The position numbers and the translations under genes are program-made. DNA of 64,000 nt, taken from Protonemura montana. Its lineage: Eukaryota > Arthropoda > Insecta > Plecoptera > Nemouridae. Under the pieces are notes generated by a model. That model was not told the origin of the DNA, did not search any database, and saw only the letters and a program-made list of their open reading frames with translations. The DNA lies in the NCBI GenBank assembly GCA_947568835.1, contig OX387604.1, forward strand, positions 24,395,076 through 24,459,075, read 5' to 3'. Of this stretch, positions 1 through 11,861 are shown in pieces. Position 1 is the first letter of the stretch, and each line of letters opens with the position of its first letter.

Positions 1-84
1 ACTAGTGCTAGTGCTAGTGCTAGTGTTAGTGCTAGTACTAGTGCTAATGTTAGTGCTAGTGCTAGTGTTAGTGCTAGTGTTGTA
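1..84. repeat. CTAGTG hexanucleotide tandem array (cut by window edge)
   Basis: Degenerate tandem copies of a six-base unit, GCTAGT, run from the first base to about position 84. Variants such as GTTAGT and ACTAGT are interspersed. The array probably continues to the left of the window. Nothing suggests that it is coding. Confidence 0.85.
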
Positions 85-770
85 TTGTTCATGTTGGATA
101 AGCGAATAAAGAAGTGCTCAACTTTCGTTTCTTTAGCAGCAGTTGCCAACCAAACAGCTGCTTCATTTTATATAAATTATTTGTGTAATCCCTCCAGAAT
201 TAGAATTATAAATACTTTTAATAACAAACCGGAATCAGTCGAAATCGATTTATAGTTTTCAATTAATCAGAAAGTGTTCGTTTTTATTTTATCGCTAAAC
301 TGCAAACAGATAGTTGTTGACGCTAAAAATTATCGTTGCTATTATAGCGTACTTAAAAAAACTAAAAATCTCCCTTTTATTATTATTGTATGTTTATATA
401 TAGCCTCTGTTATACCGGGACATTAGCTCCAAGGAATTTATTGGTAGTGGACGACATAGATTTATTCTCATTGATGTAAATTACCTGACGCAATAATATT
501 TTTTTAACTTTCGAGATGCAATACCATTAAAACATTGTTACTTGCCTCGACACGAACTAAATAAACGTCATCTTGTAATCAGACATGTGCAAAAGTAATA
601 CATTTGAAGCCAACTTAATTATAGGCCTTAAATTATTCGTCTTAAGGGTGAAGAGTGAAAGAAGGTTTATGACAGAGATTTAACAACAATAATTGCCACA
701 GATTACGTGTTAAGTTTCATGCAGTTTTATATCAGTTTAAGCATAATAAATGTGTTGCCAAAAAGCGAAG
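85..770. other. No recognisable gene
   Basis: AT-rich sequence between the hexamer array and the GGTAT array. I see no open frame with recognisable protein similarity, no RNA gene and no repeat structure. Confidence 0.5.
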
Positions 771-1225
771 TATGGTATGGTATGGTATGGTATGGTACGG
801 TACGGTATGGTGCGGATGGTATGGTATGGTATGGTCTGTTATGGTATGGTATGGTATGGTATGGTATGGTATGGTATGGTCTGTTATGGTATGGTATGGT
901 ATGGTATGGTCTGTTATGGTATGGTATGGTCTGTTATGGTATGGTATGGTATGGTCTGGTATGGTATGGTATGGTATGGTATGGTATGGTATGGTATGGT
1001 ATGGTATGGTATGGTATGGTATGGTATGGTATGGTATGGTATGGTATGGTATGGTATGGTATGGTATGGTATGGTATGGTCTGGTCTGTTATGGTATGGT
1101 ATGGTATGGTATGGTATGGTATGGTATGGTATGGTATGGTATGGTATGGTATGGTATGGTATGGTATGGTATGGTATGGTATGGTATGGTATGCTATGGT
1201 ATGGTATGCTATGGAATGGTATGGT
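771..1225. repeat. GGTAT pentanucleotide array, about 455 bp
   Basis: About 90 tandem copies of a five-base unit (TATGG). The first 190 bp and the last 40 bp are interrupted by variants such as CTGTT, CTGGT and ATGCT, while the central part is nearly perfect. Five is not a multiple of three and the unit contains no stop, so all three forward frames stay open and encode the same MVWYG-type repeat. Those frames are a by-product of the repeat, not evidence of a gene. The purer centre with variant edges suits a microsatellite that expanded by slippage. Confidence 0.95.
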
Positions 1226-1989
1226 TTAGTTTACATGCATGCCTATCATAGGAAAACCAAAGGGGAAAACGTTGGGACACGTCAACGCTGGCCAGTGGCT
1301 TCACCAATCAAGATATAAATATATCCTGAATACTGGCTTCATAAAATGACTTGAAATCTGAAAAGTGACGTGTTAGTAATGCTGCAGGAAGCTTTGACAG
1401 TGGAAATGCGGTAACTCCGAAGTTTCTTACAGAAACGACACGCACGTTAGGAATTGACATTAAAACTTTTAAAAATAAAATCATGTATATAATAGAGGAT
1501 TTTTTTTTTTAAGTCACTTGTTGGTAGACCATTTACTCGCCGCTCAATTCGCAAAGCTTATTGATGTTTGGTATTTTACAAGTGGGTTTGGCACGATGTT
1601 TTCATTCATAAAGCTATGTGCGATTGGGGTGAGATCACAGTGAGATTGTAAATATTGCCAACATATTGCGTTTAGGTTACGTAGTGTTGAAACGGACTGT
1701 AGCTATGAGGATTAGGGAATGAAGCGATAATTAAGAGTTTATTTTAATGGAGGGGGAAATGAATATCCCCCCATCCTCCCCTTATCAAGAATGTCTCCCT
1801 ATCCCCTTCCATCTGTTGCTGGTTTGCACCCTTAATTGAGCGTGTTGTATTCAATGCTTCGTTAACACCAATTATTGAATGATGTTGTTGGCTGAAAATG
1901 TTTGCTCCTGAACACAAAACTGCATCCTGATCCTAATGCGTGAGTCTGTTGCACCGATACTCATAACTCACGCGGGGCACAATAATACT
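1226..1989. other. No recognisable gene
   Basis: Unique-looking AT-rich sequence with a short poly-T run near 1500 and pyrimidine-rich text near 1770-1810. No coding or RNA feature can be supported. Confidence 0.5.
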
Positions 1990-2109
1990 ACTGCATTAGA
2001 TTGCACTGCATTAGATTGCACTGCATTAGATTGCACTGCATTAGATTGCACTGCATTAGATTTCACTGCATTAGATTTCACTACATTGTATTACACTGCA
2101 TTAGATTTC
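1990..2109. repeat. 15-bp tandem repeat, about 8 copies
   Basis: The unit ACTGCATTAGATTGC is repeated about eight times. The first four copies are nearly identical; later copies carry T substitutions (ATTAGATTTC) and one diverged unit (ACATTGTATT). The period is a multiple of three, so an open frame runs through it with an LDCTA repeat. There is no surrounding gene context, so I read it as a minisatellite. Confidence 0.85.
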
Positions 2110-5100
2110 CAACGCAGTGACAGATCACGACTTACCACTATTTGACAGCGTTAGAACTCCCGGGGGGAGGAATCAGCCGCCCTTTAATGATGCCAGTGGC
2201 GCAGCGAAGCGAACAAATATGCTGAGAGGCGACTCGAAACAAATTATTTCTAGTTTTATAAGCGCAACCCTTTATTTTTTGGGTGTCATATTGCGTAGAC
2301 TAGCATACGGACCATGATCCGAAAATAAATGGTCGAAAGTGGTGTTTATGCGTAATCGCTTAGAACTGTCCACTTATTATTCTAAACAATTCTAGAAAGA
2401 GTTTGTTGCGGTATTAGGGGCCGTGATGGGGGAAGCGCTACGCCACTGCAAGAATACTTATATTTCCAAGTTGATACTTGATAATCCGTCAACGCAACAC
2501 AAAAGTCGCATCCATCTTTCACCTGTCAAACTCTTACATTTGCCCAAATGCATGTTGAATGCGGTTCACCAAGTAAATAAAATAGCAAGCCAGCAAGCGA
2601 GCAACTCAGGTTAGATAAGCCAAGAGATTTGAGACCAGATGAGATGCCACTGGCAGCGGGCTGAATGATTACTTGTTATGTTAGAGCAAAGACTTGACAT
2701 CAAAATGCGGGATCCTTGTTTGATAGTTTGATGGCTGGTGGTATGGGTTGGAGGAGATTGTATCTCTTCGAATACGTCGGCTTGCCCAGCTCAAAGCAGC
2801 CGATGTTTACTACACGTATGAGTAATTAGTTGATAGATATTTAGTCCGCCCTTGATAAGCTAATAACCTAATACAGATGTAATGCTTCTTGGCTTCGAAA
2901 GTCTGGCTTGGCCACTTCGTACCAATTAGTTGCAAATAATAATATAAAGCTTATTCCCTGGCTGGTTTTTCGTGAGGCTGTAATTTCTGAAGATGGTAGC
3001 CGGAGAGATGAGAATTATTTATTTACATATTTCATGGAGTTAGAAAGGCAATATCATTAGACAAGATCTTATGATGGCTTCATTACCCACAATTAAGTCT
3101 CGCGGCGGTTGGTTTATGTATCAATCCGGATCAAATAAGCTATTTGGACTTGTGCAGTCTAGCATTGTGAGCCGGCAAGCTGCGTCTCTTAGCTACCAGA
3201 AACTGTTGATATTAAGAGCAGATCTATGTCAAAGTCGGTTCCGATAAAGTGTCGCATGGCTGAATCTATTCTGTGTTCCCAAGCTTTTTCGAGGAGCGAC
3301 ATACAAGAGAGACAAGTCCATGCTCGATATGACCAACGAAATCCATACCCTTGCCGTTCACCAATTATAAACCAGTTAAAAACCGCTCGACATGGACATT
3401 TATCCGAGCTAGCTAGAACATGAGCTGAGTCACATACATAGACACAAGCAGCTATGTAATGAATGGTTCCAATTAATTGAACATTTATTTCAAGTGGCAA
3501 ACAAGTACGTGTAGGTACAATGGTTATATGTAGGTGAATAAATTAAAAATTGTCTGCCAAAATGGATGGGACGCATCCTCATAGTGGTATTCCGCATCGT
3601 TTCAGGATGTCAGCGTCCTTTCCGTGCGAGCTAAGTGAGATTCTAGAAGCCTGCATTAGCCAGCGGTGCGTCCTTTGAAAACGAGCTCTTTGGTATACAG
3701 TGTCAATGTGAGATGACAACCTAACCTCACTTGATCACTGGGTACGCCTACTGGTACACTCATGCCCAACAGAACACCTGGCAAACACCGCCGCCACCAA
3801 CTATTCGTCAAAAGAACTTGCCGAATCTGAACCTCTTGATCTCGAGTTTTTTCTCAAAGGCTCGACGTTGGCGTTCACAATGCCTACCACCGATGTTATT
3901 TTGAATGAACGGGATTCGAAGTTTATACCACCGACATCTTCGAATGCTGGCTGCTTTCCTTGGACCAGACTGTATCATCTTAAGCCTTTTATAATAAAAA
4001 GCTTTGATAATATGGTGTGCTGTGCGGCAGAGCCATAAGTATTTGTGAATAGGAGCCGGTCTGCTGTAAGTAATGGAGATAGGATGATGAGTCTATCACA
4101 TCCAAGATCTACGATCATAACGTACAAGAATAGATCCATTAAAACGCAGCCTATGTTACTTTATATTATGTCATATCTTCGACCACAGATAGATTGGGAC
4201 GTAAGATTACTCTTCGTGCCATCTATATTGCCCATTTTCTTTATTCGGATAAAATTCTGAGCAAAGCAATGTGATTTTGATCGCACGAAATGTACAACTT
4301 AAACTATTCGTATATGGATAGTGATAGGTATTTGTTGATGTTTTGAGTTATGAAATCGCTTAAACAAGTTGTAATACGGCTAGCTGACAAGTTGTCAGGT
4401 CGACGCATAAAATTAGTACTTTATGAAGTGTTTCTCAAGTTTATAAACTCGAAACTTGTAAAGTTGTTCACTCCTGCTGCTATCACACTCAGCACTAGGA
4501 CTGGCGAGCCTAAATGCCCGAGCGGTGGTTAACTTGAGATCTCTACAGAATTATATCTTAGTATTTCCACCATGGCATCTCGAAATGTAGTAAAGTCGGA
4601 ACCCGTAATGCCAAGGTTTTGCTTCAATCATATCTGCCTGTCGGGTGGTAGAGACTGCGACTAATCCGCTACAGAGAAGCCGCCCTCTTGCTTAATAAAC
4701 ACGTTTTGCTCATTTACTTTCAGATGGATCTCTGTATTTATAACATTTTGCCTGGTTTTCATTTCGAGTGTATGTTGCTCTTGTAACTTTCTTCTGGTAG
4801 CGACTTAAACAGTGAGCTGTCGCTTCAAGACCATGCCAAGTGCCCAGTGCCAAGTGACAACGTAAATGCCAAGTTGCAACTGATTAGATATTCATATTTT
4901 ACATTTTGGTGTAACAAGATTTCTGCTCCATGCAAACAAGGAACGAACAACGAAGGAAACTAAAGAAGAGTGTTGCTCCATTAATATTTGAATCGGCTTC
5001 GCAAGGTGATAAATTCTCCAACACTTCGGATCCACAAAGGTAATCCATGCGAGCAAGAAAACTGAGCTTTGACAATCGTACGCTTGCTGTGAATTGTGAT

Positions 5101-5849
5101 GAATCAAGTTTTAATTTATGATGAAACATGCTGAGTACCCCCCGTAGTATTTCATATTTTATTTTATCATACCGGCTGCTATATCAACTGGGATACCGTG
5201 GCCGCCAAGAAAATGAATACATTTTATACGCACAACTGGCGAGCAATCCACCATAGTGCATTAATCCAATCAACATTTTATAGATCGTGGAACTTGTTGG
5301 AAGCAAATCGTTGTGCACGTAAGGAAACATTTCATCTCAAATACAACTGAACATCGTGCTTATGTAGTTCCGACGAAAACGCTTCTGGGCTGGAAGATTT
5401 CAGCTCAGCCACGTTTAACCACGTGAACTCTAGACCGAGAGGTAGGTATTCTAATTTCTATCAGTATATTGGTAACTACTGCTCGGACATAATTACAAAC
5501 AATGACTGGCGCTAAGACAACTAATAAGAAGACGGTCGCACACGAAGAGATACCTCCACTGTTACCAGGTATACGAGTTGCCTTCTTCAACGACACGGAG
5601 TGAGACGTTCCATAGAGCTTCTGCCAAGTCAGGCATTGTAATGAATAAATCCAGCTGATATTAAGCGTAATAATAATTATACAGGGTGCCTTCAACGCCC
5701 ATGAGTAGAATTGTCGCACTGCCGATTTCTGAAGCAGCAGTTAAAAAGGATAAAAGTTGAATCGAAAGCTCAAAAGTCAACTGGCCGCAATATTTTGCGT
5801 GAGTTCCCTTATTGAAATTGTTTAAATGAATACGTCATTCTGCTACGCA
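2110..5849. other. No recognisable gene
   Basis: About 3.7 kb with only short, chance-length open frames. One start-less open frame of about 105 codons (3710-4036, plus) has no recognisable motif and no convincing splice signals. A few pieces are less AT-rich (3540-4000, 5390-5600) and could be old transposon remnants, but I cannot place them in a family. Confidence 0.45.
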
Positions 5850-6801
5850 TTGCAAAGGTGCGTGATGATACCGTTGCCATCTATGCAGACGACACAAGTC
5901 ACCTGGTGGCGGACAACAATTCAGATACTCTACACCAGATAGCTAATCAAGCAACAAAGAACATGGAAAATTGGTGCAGCTCATCTAAGCTAATCGTCAA
6001 CGCTACCAAATCCACTTACCTCCAGTTTCACACCCGGCAAAGACCTCTTCTCGCAAGTCCCGTAATTCGTCTGCGTAACAGTAATTTGCGTGAAAGCTCA
6101 GAAACTAAGTTCCTCGGCTTAATTATCAGCAATACACTTGACTGGCAACCTCATATCACACACATAGCGAAAAAACTGGCTCCAATCGTATTCTTACTTC
6201 GAAATCTCAGGTCTGAAGCTAGTCTAAACACCCTCAAGCTAGCCTACTTTGCCCTCTTCGAGTCGCATCTCACCTACGGGATCTGCTTCTGGGGTAGTTC
6301 ACCGCACATCAAAAGACTACTCACAATTCAGAAACGAGCACTGCGAGCAATGGTAGGGGCGACGAGAAAAAGTAGCTGCAAACCAATGTTCAAGAGCTTG
6401 GGAATACTTACGGTCCCTGGACTTTACCTGTACAATACCATCAAACTAACGCAATTGAACTTGAAAGAACGCACCATCAACAGTGACATACACGGCTACA
6501 ATACTCGACAAAAAGAAGATATCACCTTAGAGGCGCACAACCTAGCACTCTTCACCAAAAATCCTAAATACATTGGTGCCAAATTTTACAACAGGTTGCC
6601 TAAACAAATAAAAAACGCTCGAGGCACTTCAGCATTTCAAAAGGAACTGAAATTTTACCTTCAAGACAAATGTTTATATTCAACTGTAGATTTTTTGACA
6701 ACCTGAGAAGTAAGAAATTCCAGAACTCACTGTATTATATATTTTGTATTTATTTTAACTGACCTATTCGCATAACAATTGTATATTGTTCTACTTGAAT
6801 A

Positions 6802-6832
<31 letters not shown>

Positions 6833-6834
6833 TA
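5850..6834 (+). mobile_element. 5'-truncated jockey-like non-LTR retrotransposon
   Basis: The element begins inside the reverse-transcriptase domain just before the catalytic motif and continues without a stop to 6706. The open frame (first ATG at 5858) contains YADDT at residues 9-13, with both metal-binding aspartates. It then has the thumb-like NTLDWQPHI segment near residue 90, the C-terminal ALFTKNPKYIGAKFYNRLP block and a FQKELKFYL block. The 3' untranslated part ends in an AAATAAAT-type tail (6809-6834), as in jockey-group elements primed on target DNA. The 5' truncation is typical of incomplete reverse transcription. The absence of stops or frameshifts over 280 codons argues for a fairly young insertion. 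It cannot be autonomous because the ORF1, endonuclease and N-terminal RT parts are missing. Clade assignment is from memory and is less certain than the class. Confidence 0.88.
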
Positions 6835-7290
6835 AGAATGAAATTATGCTGACATATGGCAAGCTTTAAAATGCAGTAATCAGTCATGGTCTATGTAACG
6901 TGCACCATCGTGGTTCTACTGGGTCCTATGCGAATCAAGTACACACATAGACAAAGGATGGTCATGCGTTGTCTACACCGTGTAAGTGCTAACTTGAGCC
7001 TCGTGATCCTTTTGTTCCAACCGAAGGGAACCTGTACAGATGATACCCTGTTCTCTCTCACTCTTGATTTTATTGTCAAAGATTCAAGAGTTTTCGAGAT
7101 CTATATATGTATTTTTTTTTCTTTTTTGAAGATCAAACGGAGATGTTTTTCAATGAAAAGCTAAAACCCACTCGGTGCTTTCAATGTTGAGGATATGTCG
7201 GTAGTGGGTTTAGGATGTAATAAAAATAGCATAGCTTATTGTTCCAACATGCAATGTTTGAGGGGTGGGGCTGGGGTGTGAACGACGCCT
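6835..7290. other. No recognisable gene
   Basis: The flank of the retrotransposon. It contains short open frames on both strands (6886-7164) with no recognisable motif and a G-rich stretch near 7260-7280. Nothing can be supported. Confidence 0.4.
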
Positions 7291-7293
7291 CCT

Positions 7294-7333
7294 ACTCACC
7301 CTCCTCACCCTCCTCACCCTCCTCACCCTCCTT
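7294..7333. repeat. 9-bp tandem repeat CTCACCCTC
   Basis: About four copies of a nine-base pyrimidine-rich unit (CTCACCCTC). A small minisatellite with no sign of coding. Confidence 0.8.
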
Positions 7334-10300
7334 GCAACCCAATGAATGTATGTGTTACTATGAAGTGTATTATTGATTAATAAATGCGATCAAAAGCTGA
7401 ACTGTTTCCGTCATCTGGTCATGCATATTTCAATGCGGGCTTATTTCCTCTCCACCTCTCGTAGCTCAAAGCGATCGTGCAGTCGAAGCTTTTCTTTGAA
7501 ATATTCGTTATTGAGAGATATTACCAGAAGACTTGATAGAAATTGTCAAATTTCTTTATTTTTCCAGACAATTTTCTATATTTGAGTACTAAAACTTGAA
7601 AAATGTCAATGCAATTGCTGGGTTTATTTGTTTCTTTGAATGATTGTGTAAAACGTGGTACGAACGCGCGTGCAGTCACTTTTGTGCCAATATAAATCAA
7701 TCAAATTGAGCTGATGAAAAGACTATCAACCGTAAGGGCTGACTCGAAACAAGCTCTCCTCACATCTAATTATAGGCTGGATTGAATTTTAAATCAGCCA
7801 ACTTTATCCTCAACCACTTATCGACACCGTTTTTATGAATATCCAAATTGCAGCCGATATTGACAAATACGAAACTTTTGGTATCGCCACCCATCCATAG
7901 TACCTAACAACTCTGACGATTTATTGACGAGTTATTGGTAAAACTTTCCGTGGTAAATCATTCCAAAAGCGGGTGTAATTTTCGATAATGTCAACGCAAG
8001 TGCTTCTAGAAAATTTAATATTGTACTCAGAAAATTGCCCACGTTTGATTTTTTTTCATTTCAATAATAAATAGAGAAGTTTGCAGACATTAAAAAATTC
8101 AATTTTGTTCATTTTGGTTCAAGATCCAATATAAAATGAGAGGTCCTATTTCAATCAAATGGATGTGGTATAGATGACATGTTAATATGGTAGATTGGCT
8201 ATGGCAGATTGTATGCCCCCGTAACAAGAGATGTGTCGGGGATTGGCAAAGGGAAAATAAATGTGGGCAAGAGGGAAGGCCAATTTCTCTAATAATCACT
8301 GATCACTGACAATTTCAAGACCACTGTGGTTTAATTGTGCAAATCTGAGGGCTTCTTTCCTTCTCTCCTTGGTTTTCTTGGATTAAGTTTGAGACGAAAA
8401 TTGACACAAGAAAGCCCAAAACCTTGTTAAATGCTAACAAACTGCTTGTTAACTGCTTGTTAACCTTGCTAACAAAGTCCTGCTAACTACAGAACCTGTT
8501 CACTACAGGCCCTGCTAGCTACAGACACTGTTCTTGAATCGTTTGCATACTGTAATCGGAAGCCGGAAGCCATGAAATGCTTCCGAATACGAGCTAATCG
8601 ATATGAATCATCCATTATTCGGCAAATTTTACTATTTGAATTCGAGAACGATATGCGAATAATATCATCTCCTGCGCCTTCGTGCTGTTCCTTCCGTGCG
8701 TTCATCTCACCCTTCCGCCGGTCATCGATTTCAAATTGTCTGGCACTTGCCAGTGAAATGATTTCATCTCTTAAGCTCAATAAACGAAACCACGTTGCTT
8801 AATTTTCAATCGATTAAATAACAAACTCGTTGTCGTTTTCTCGAGTTTTATTACATATTCTGTGACTTTTTTGATAGATCGCTTTTTCGTTCTTAGGTTT
8901 CGTTCCTCGACCTAGAAGGCGATCAAAGTTTTTCGAGGTAATTGTCGGAATTCCACATTCCGCAGTACCTACACATAAATCTAATCGATGGATATTGGCA
9001 AAGAAGTTTTCAATTTTCATAATCAGATACAAGCCCTCATGGAGACTTTCCAAATCTTCCTTTCGATTTAGTGATTCTATGGTTAATTATGACTGTAAGT
9101 CCCTTTGTGTTGTAATAATCGATCTCTGTGAAACTTTCTGGTTCTGGTGCCGTAAGTTACCTACTCTTTATGACCCTTCCTCAGGATCAAACCAATTATA
9201 CTTCCTGGAATGATAAGGAAGACCTGTCGTCTGAAGGACGTGTTTGACCCAACTCTACCCCGAGTGAACTAGACAGGATTTTTTTTACAATGTGAGTCAC
9301 AATATTGTGGTAACTCAATAAGTTTGCTTGGTGGGATGAAATTGATTTGACCGTGTATTTCAAATAGCAAGTACACAGCGTGACAATGACAAATTCAGCA
9401 GGATTTTTGGTTTTTCTAGTGTTTCCTTCAAGGAGCCAGCAACCGAAAGATGGAATGTGAGCTTGGTTGCCAAAATATGAAACTGAACCTGGGAAATAGA
9501 GAAGTGTGTTATTTAAGATTAATTAAGACAATATAAAAATCAAGAAAAGCAAGAAAAACCGACTTTCTTGTAGAGTTGTAGGGTTGTAGAAATTGTAGCA
9601 TTTTGCATTGAATGCCTTGGTACACATACGTTTCTTTTTAATCTTCAAGCATCATTTAAACTTAATGGAAATTTACATTATACAATTTAAGCATTAACAT
9701 TTTGGAGATAAAGTACAACTGAGGTTGTACACAGTCGTTTTTTATTCTTTTATATTTCATAGTTTTGCTGATATCATGTCATGAAAACCCATCCCATTCT
9801 TCGTTCAATGTAAATAAAACAAAAACAAAGTTTTGGAATTGTAGTGATGATCTGAAATATATAATGATAGGGGAACACCTTCACCTAAACATATAAACCA
9901 GTGCTGAATACCATACCACTTACACTTGAAAAATGCTGGCCCTAATTACCTTCAACAAGGAATTTCCATGTTGTTTGTTGTTCCAAACAGACACATGAAA
10001 GTTTCACAACACCTGCATTCAATCAATACTTGCAGTAAACAAATAAAAACGTTCGTGGTGTCAGATGAGATCTGGAAGATGAAATGATCACTGAGCCGAA
10101 AACTGTAAATTAAACAGGGGCGGTTAATTTTTTGTTGAATGTGTCTCCAATATATCAATCTATATCACATTGGAGGGGTTGTACCTCCAAATCTGAATTC
10201 GATTTTTGGAGAAATTTGAGTGAGAAGAGAGACTGTTGTTATTTATATATTGTGCAATTTATAGGCGTAAGTTTAAGAGTGTTCAAGATTTCCCAATTGG

Positions 10301-11823
10301 GTTCACCACACAAACACACAAACGAAAGTGTTGTAGTTCTACTCATTTTAATATTTTGACTTACTCGATTATAATTATTAGTTGAAGATTATTTGACTGT
10401 AAAACTAATTTGGTGATTTTGTCGCTATCTTACTAATGCCCCATTTTTCCTACAAACCATTAAAAAGTAAATATTTCGGAGCGGCACGTGTAGACTTTCT
10501 CCAAAAATATGCCCCATGTCTGATAAAGTTAAGGGTAGACAAAGTCCCCTTGTTTCCTGTCCGACGCCAAAGCCTATGGCGAGACAGTCCCTAGACATAA
10601 ACTGCTAGCAACAACATGTAAATTACATGCTAGTACTACATACTTTAGTACAAGTAAATTTAATATTACAATATCATCAATTAATCGTCGTTAGGTAAAT
10701 GTGTACATGCCATAAAAAATATGAAATAACTCTTAGATATCATTGGAGCAATATCGATAACATTGACACGTGATATGATTCACAATTGAATTGCTGATCG
10801 GTTACGTACTTCGAATGAGTCGCAGAGAAGAGAAAGAGAGAGTTTGCTAGTGAGGGGGAGGGGTGGGAAGGAGGGAGGGTATCTGGACTTGCTCCTGTTT
10901 CATACAACCATCTGTGCAATGTCGCACGACCCACGGACCATGTCATTTACCGCGACAACAAAACATACTATCATTGTACAGACGAAAGAATTAATTAGCA
11001 ATGAATAAGTAATAAAAGAGAACAGCCCATCTTTCTTTCACTTGTCACGCATAGGCTAAAAGAGAGAAAAAAAACAGAACCGTTTAAGTGAAAAATATAA
11101 CGCAGCGTGGTAGATATGTGGGGGGAAATATTTGAATGCCAGTTGCGCTACAAGCCCCCAATAAGTGGCTGGGAATCTGAACACAAAAATTGACATTTGA
11201 CATTTGAACGAGTTTACTTGATTGACCTTCTGTGCACTTGTTCAATACCCATCAGTATAAAGTAAGCAACTATAAGCAACTAAAGATCTAAATCATTTAG
11301 TTTCAATACCCACATGCCTTTTTTTCGCTCATTCCGACTCACAGGATCAAATCACTTCTATAAAATTAGATACATAATTTATAATCTAAATTAATAACAA
11401 CGATTTCTTGTCGGAGCTCTTAAGTTTCAATGTTTTGAGCAAAGCCAGCAACAAAAGTGTGTACAGAAAGATTTTTATTTATTTCATTTTGATATTGATT
11501 CGATTTGCGCGGTCACATTGCTCTTAAGTAAAGTGACAAAATGACAGAAAACGCCCATGGTTTCTAATATCAACAGCATTACGCCAAGAGTTCTATTTCA
11601 AAAATTGTGTAAATAAGGTTTTATTGGTTTTACAAGAAACCCTTGGGCATAAATGTCGGAAATGTCATTTATTAGATATTGAACACCCTATTCGCAACCT
11701 CCCACTCGAGGCATTCGTCCATCGAAACTGTCATCTCCATAATTTCTATTCGGGAGTCACATGTTTCAGAGGCGTCTCATCTAAGTAAACTATAAAGGTG
11801 TAGACTCCTAGGTGTGTGTACTG

Positions 11824-11825
<2 letters not shown>
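7334..11825. other. No recognisable gene
   Basis: About 4.5 kb of AT-rich sequence. Overlapping open frames of 76-97 codons on opposite strands at 8487-8802 show no known motif. A G-rich run at 10850-10880 may fold as a quadruplex. I see no exon with convincing splice sites and protein similarity. Confidence 0.4.

Positions 11826-11860
<35 letters not shown>
11826..11860. repeat. (TA)n dinucleotide repeat
   Basis: A pure alternating TA tract of about 35 bases. A simple microsatellite. Confidence 0.95.

Positions 11861-11861
<1 letters not shown>

Noticed and set aside
707-1318. Long open frames of up to 203 codons rich in MVWYG
   Set aside because: They are produced by the GGTAT pentamer array, which has no stop in any forward frame. 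No gene context, and the same peptide appears in all three frames.
3710-4036. Start-less open frame of about 105 codons on plus
   Set aside because: No recognisable motif or good splice sites, and frames of this length are expected by chance several times in 64 kb of this composition.
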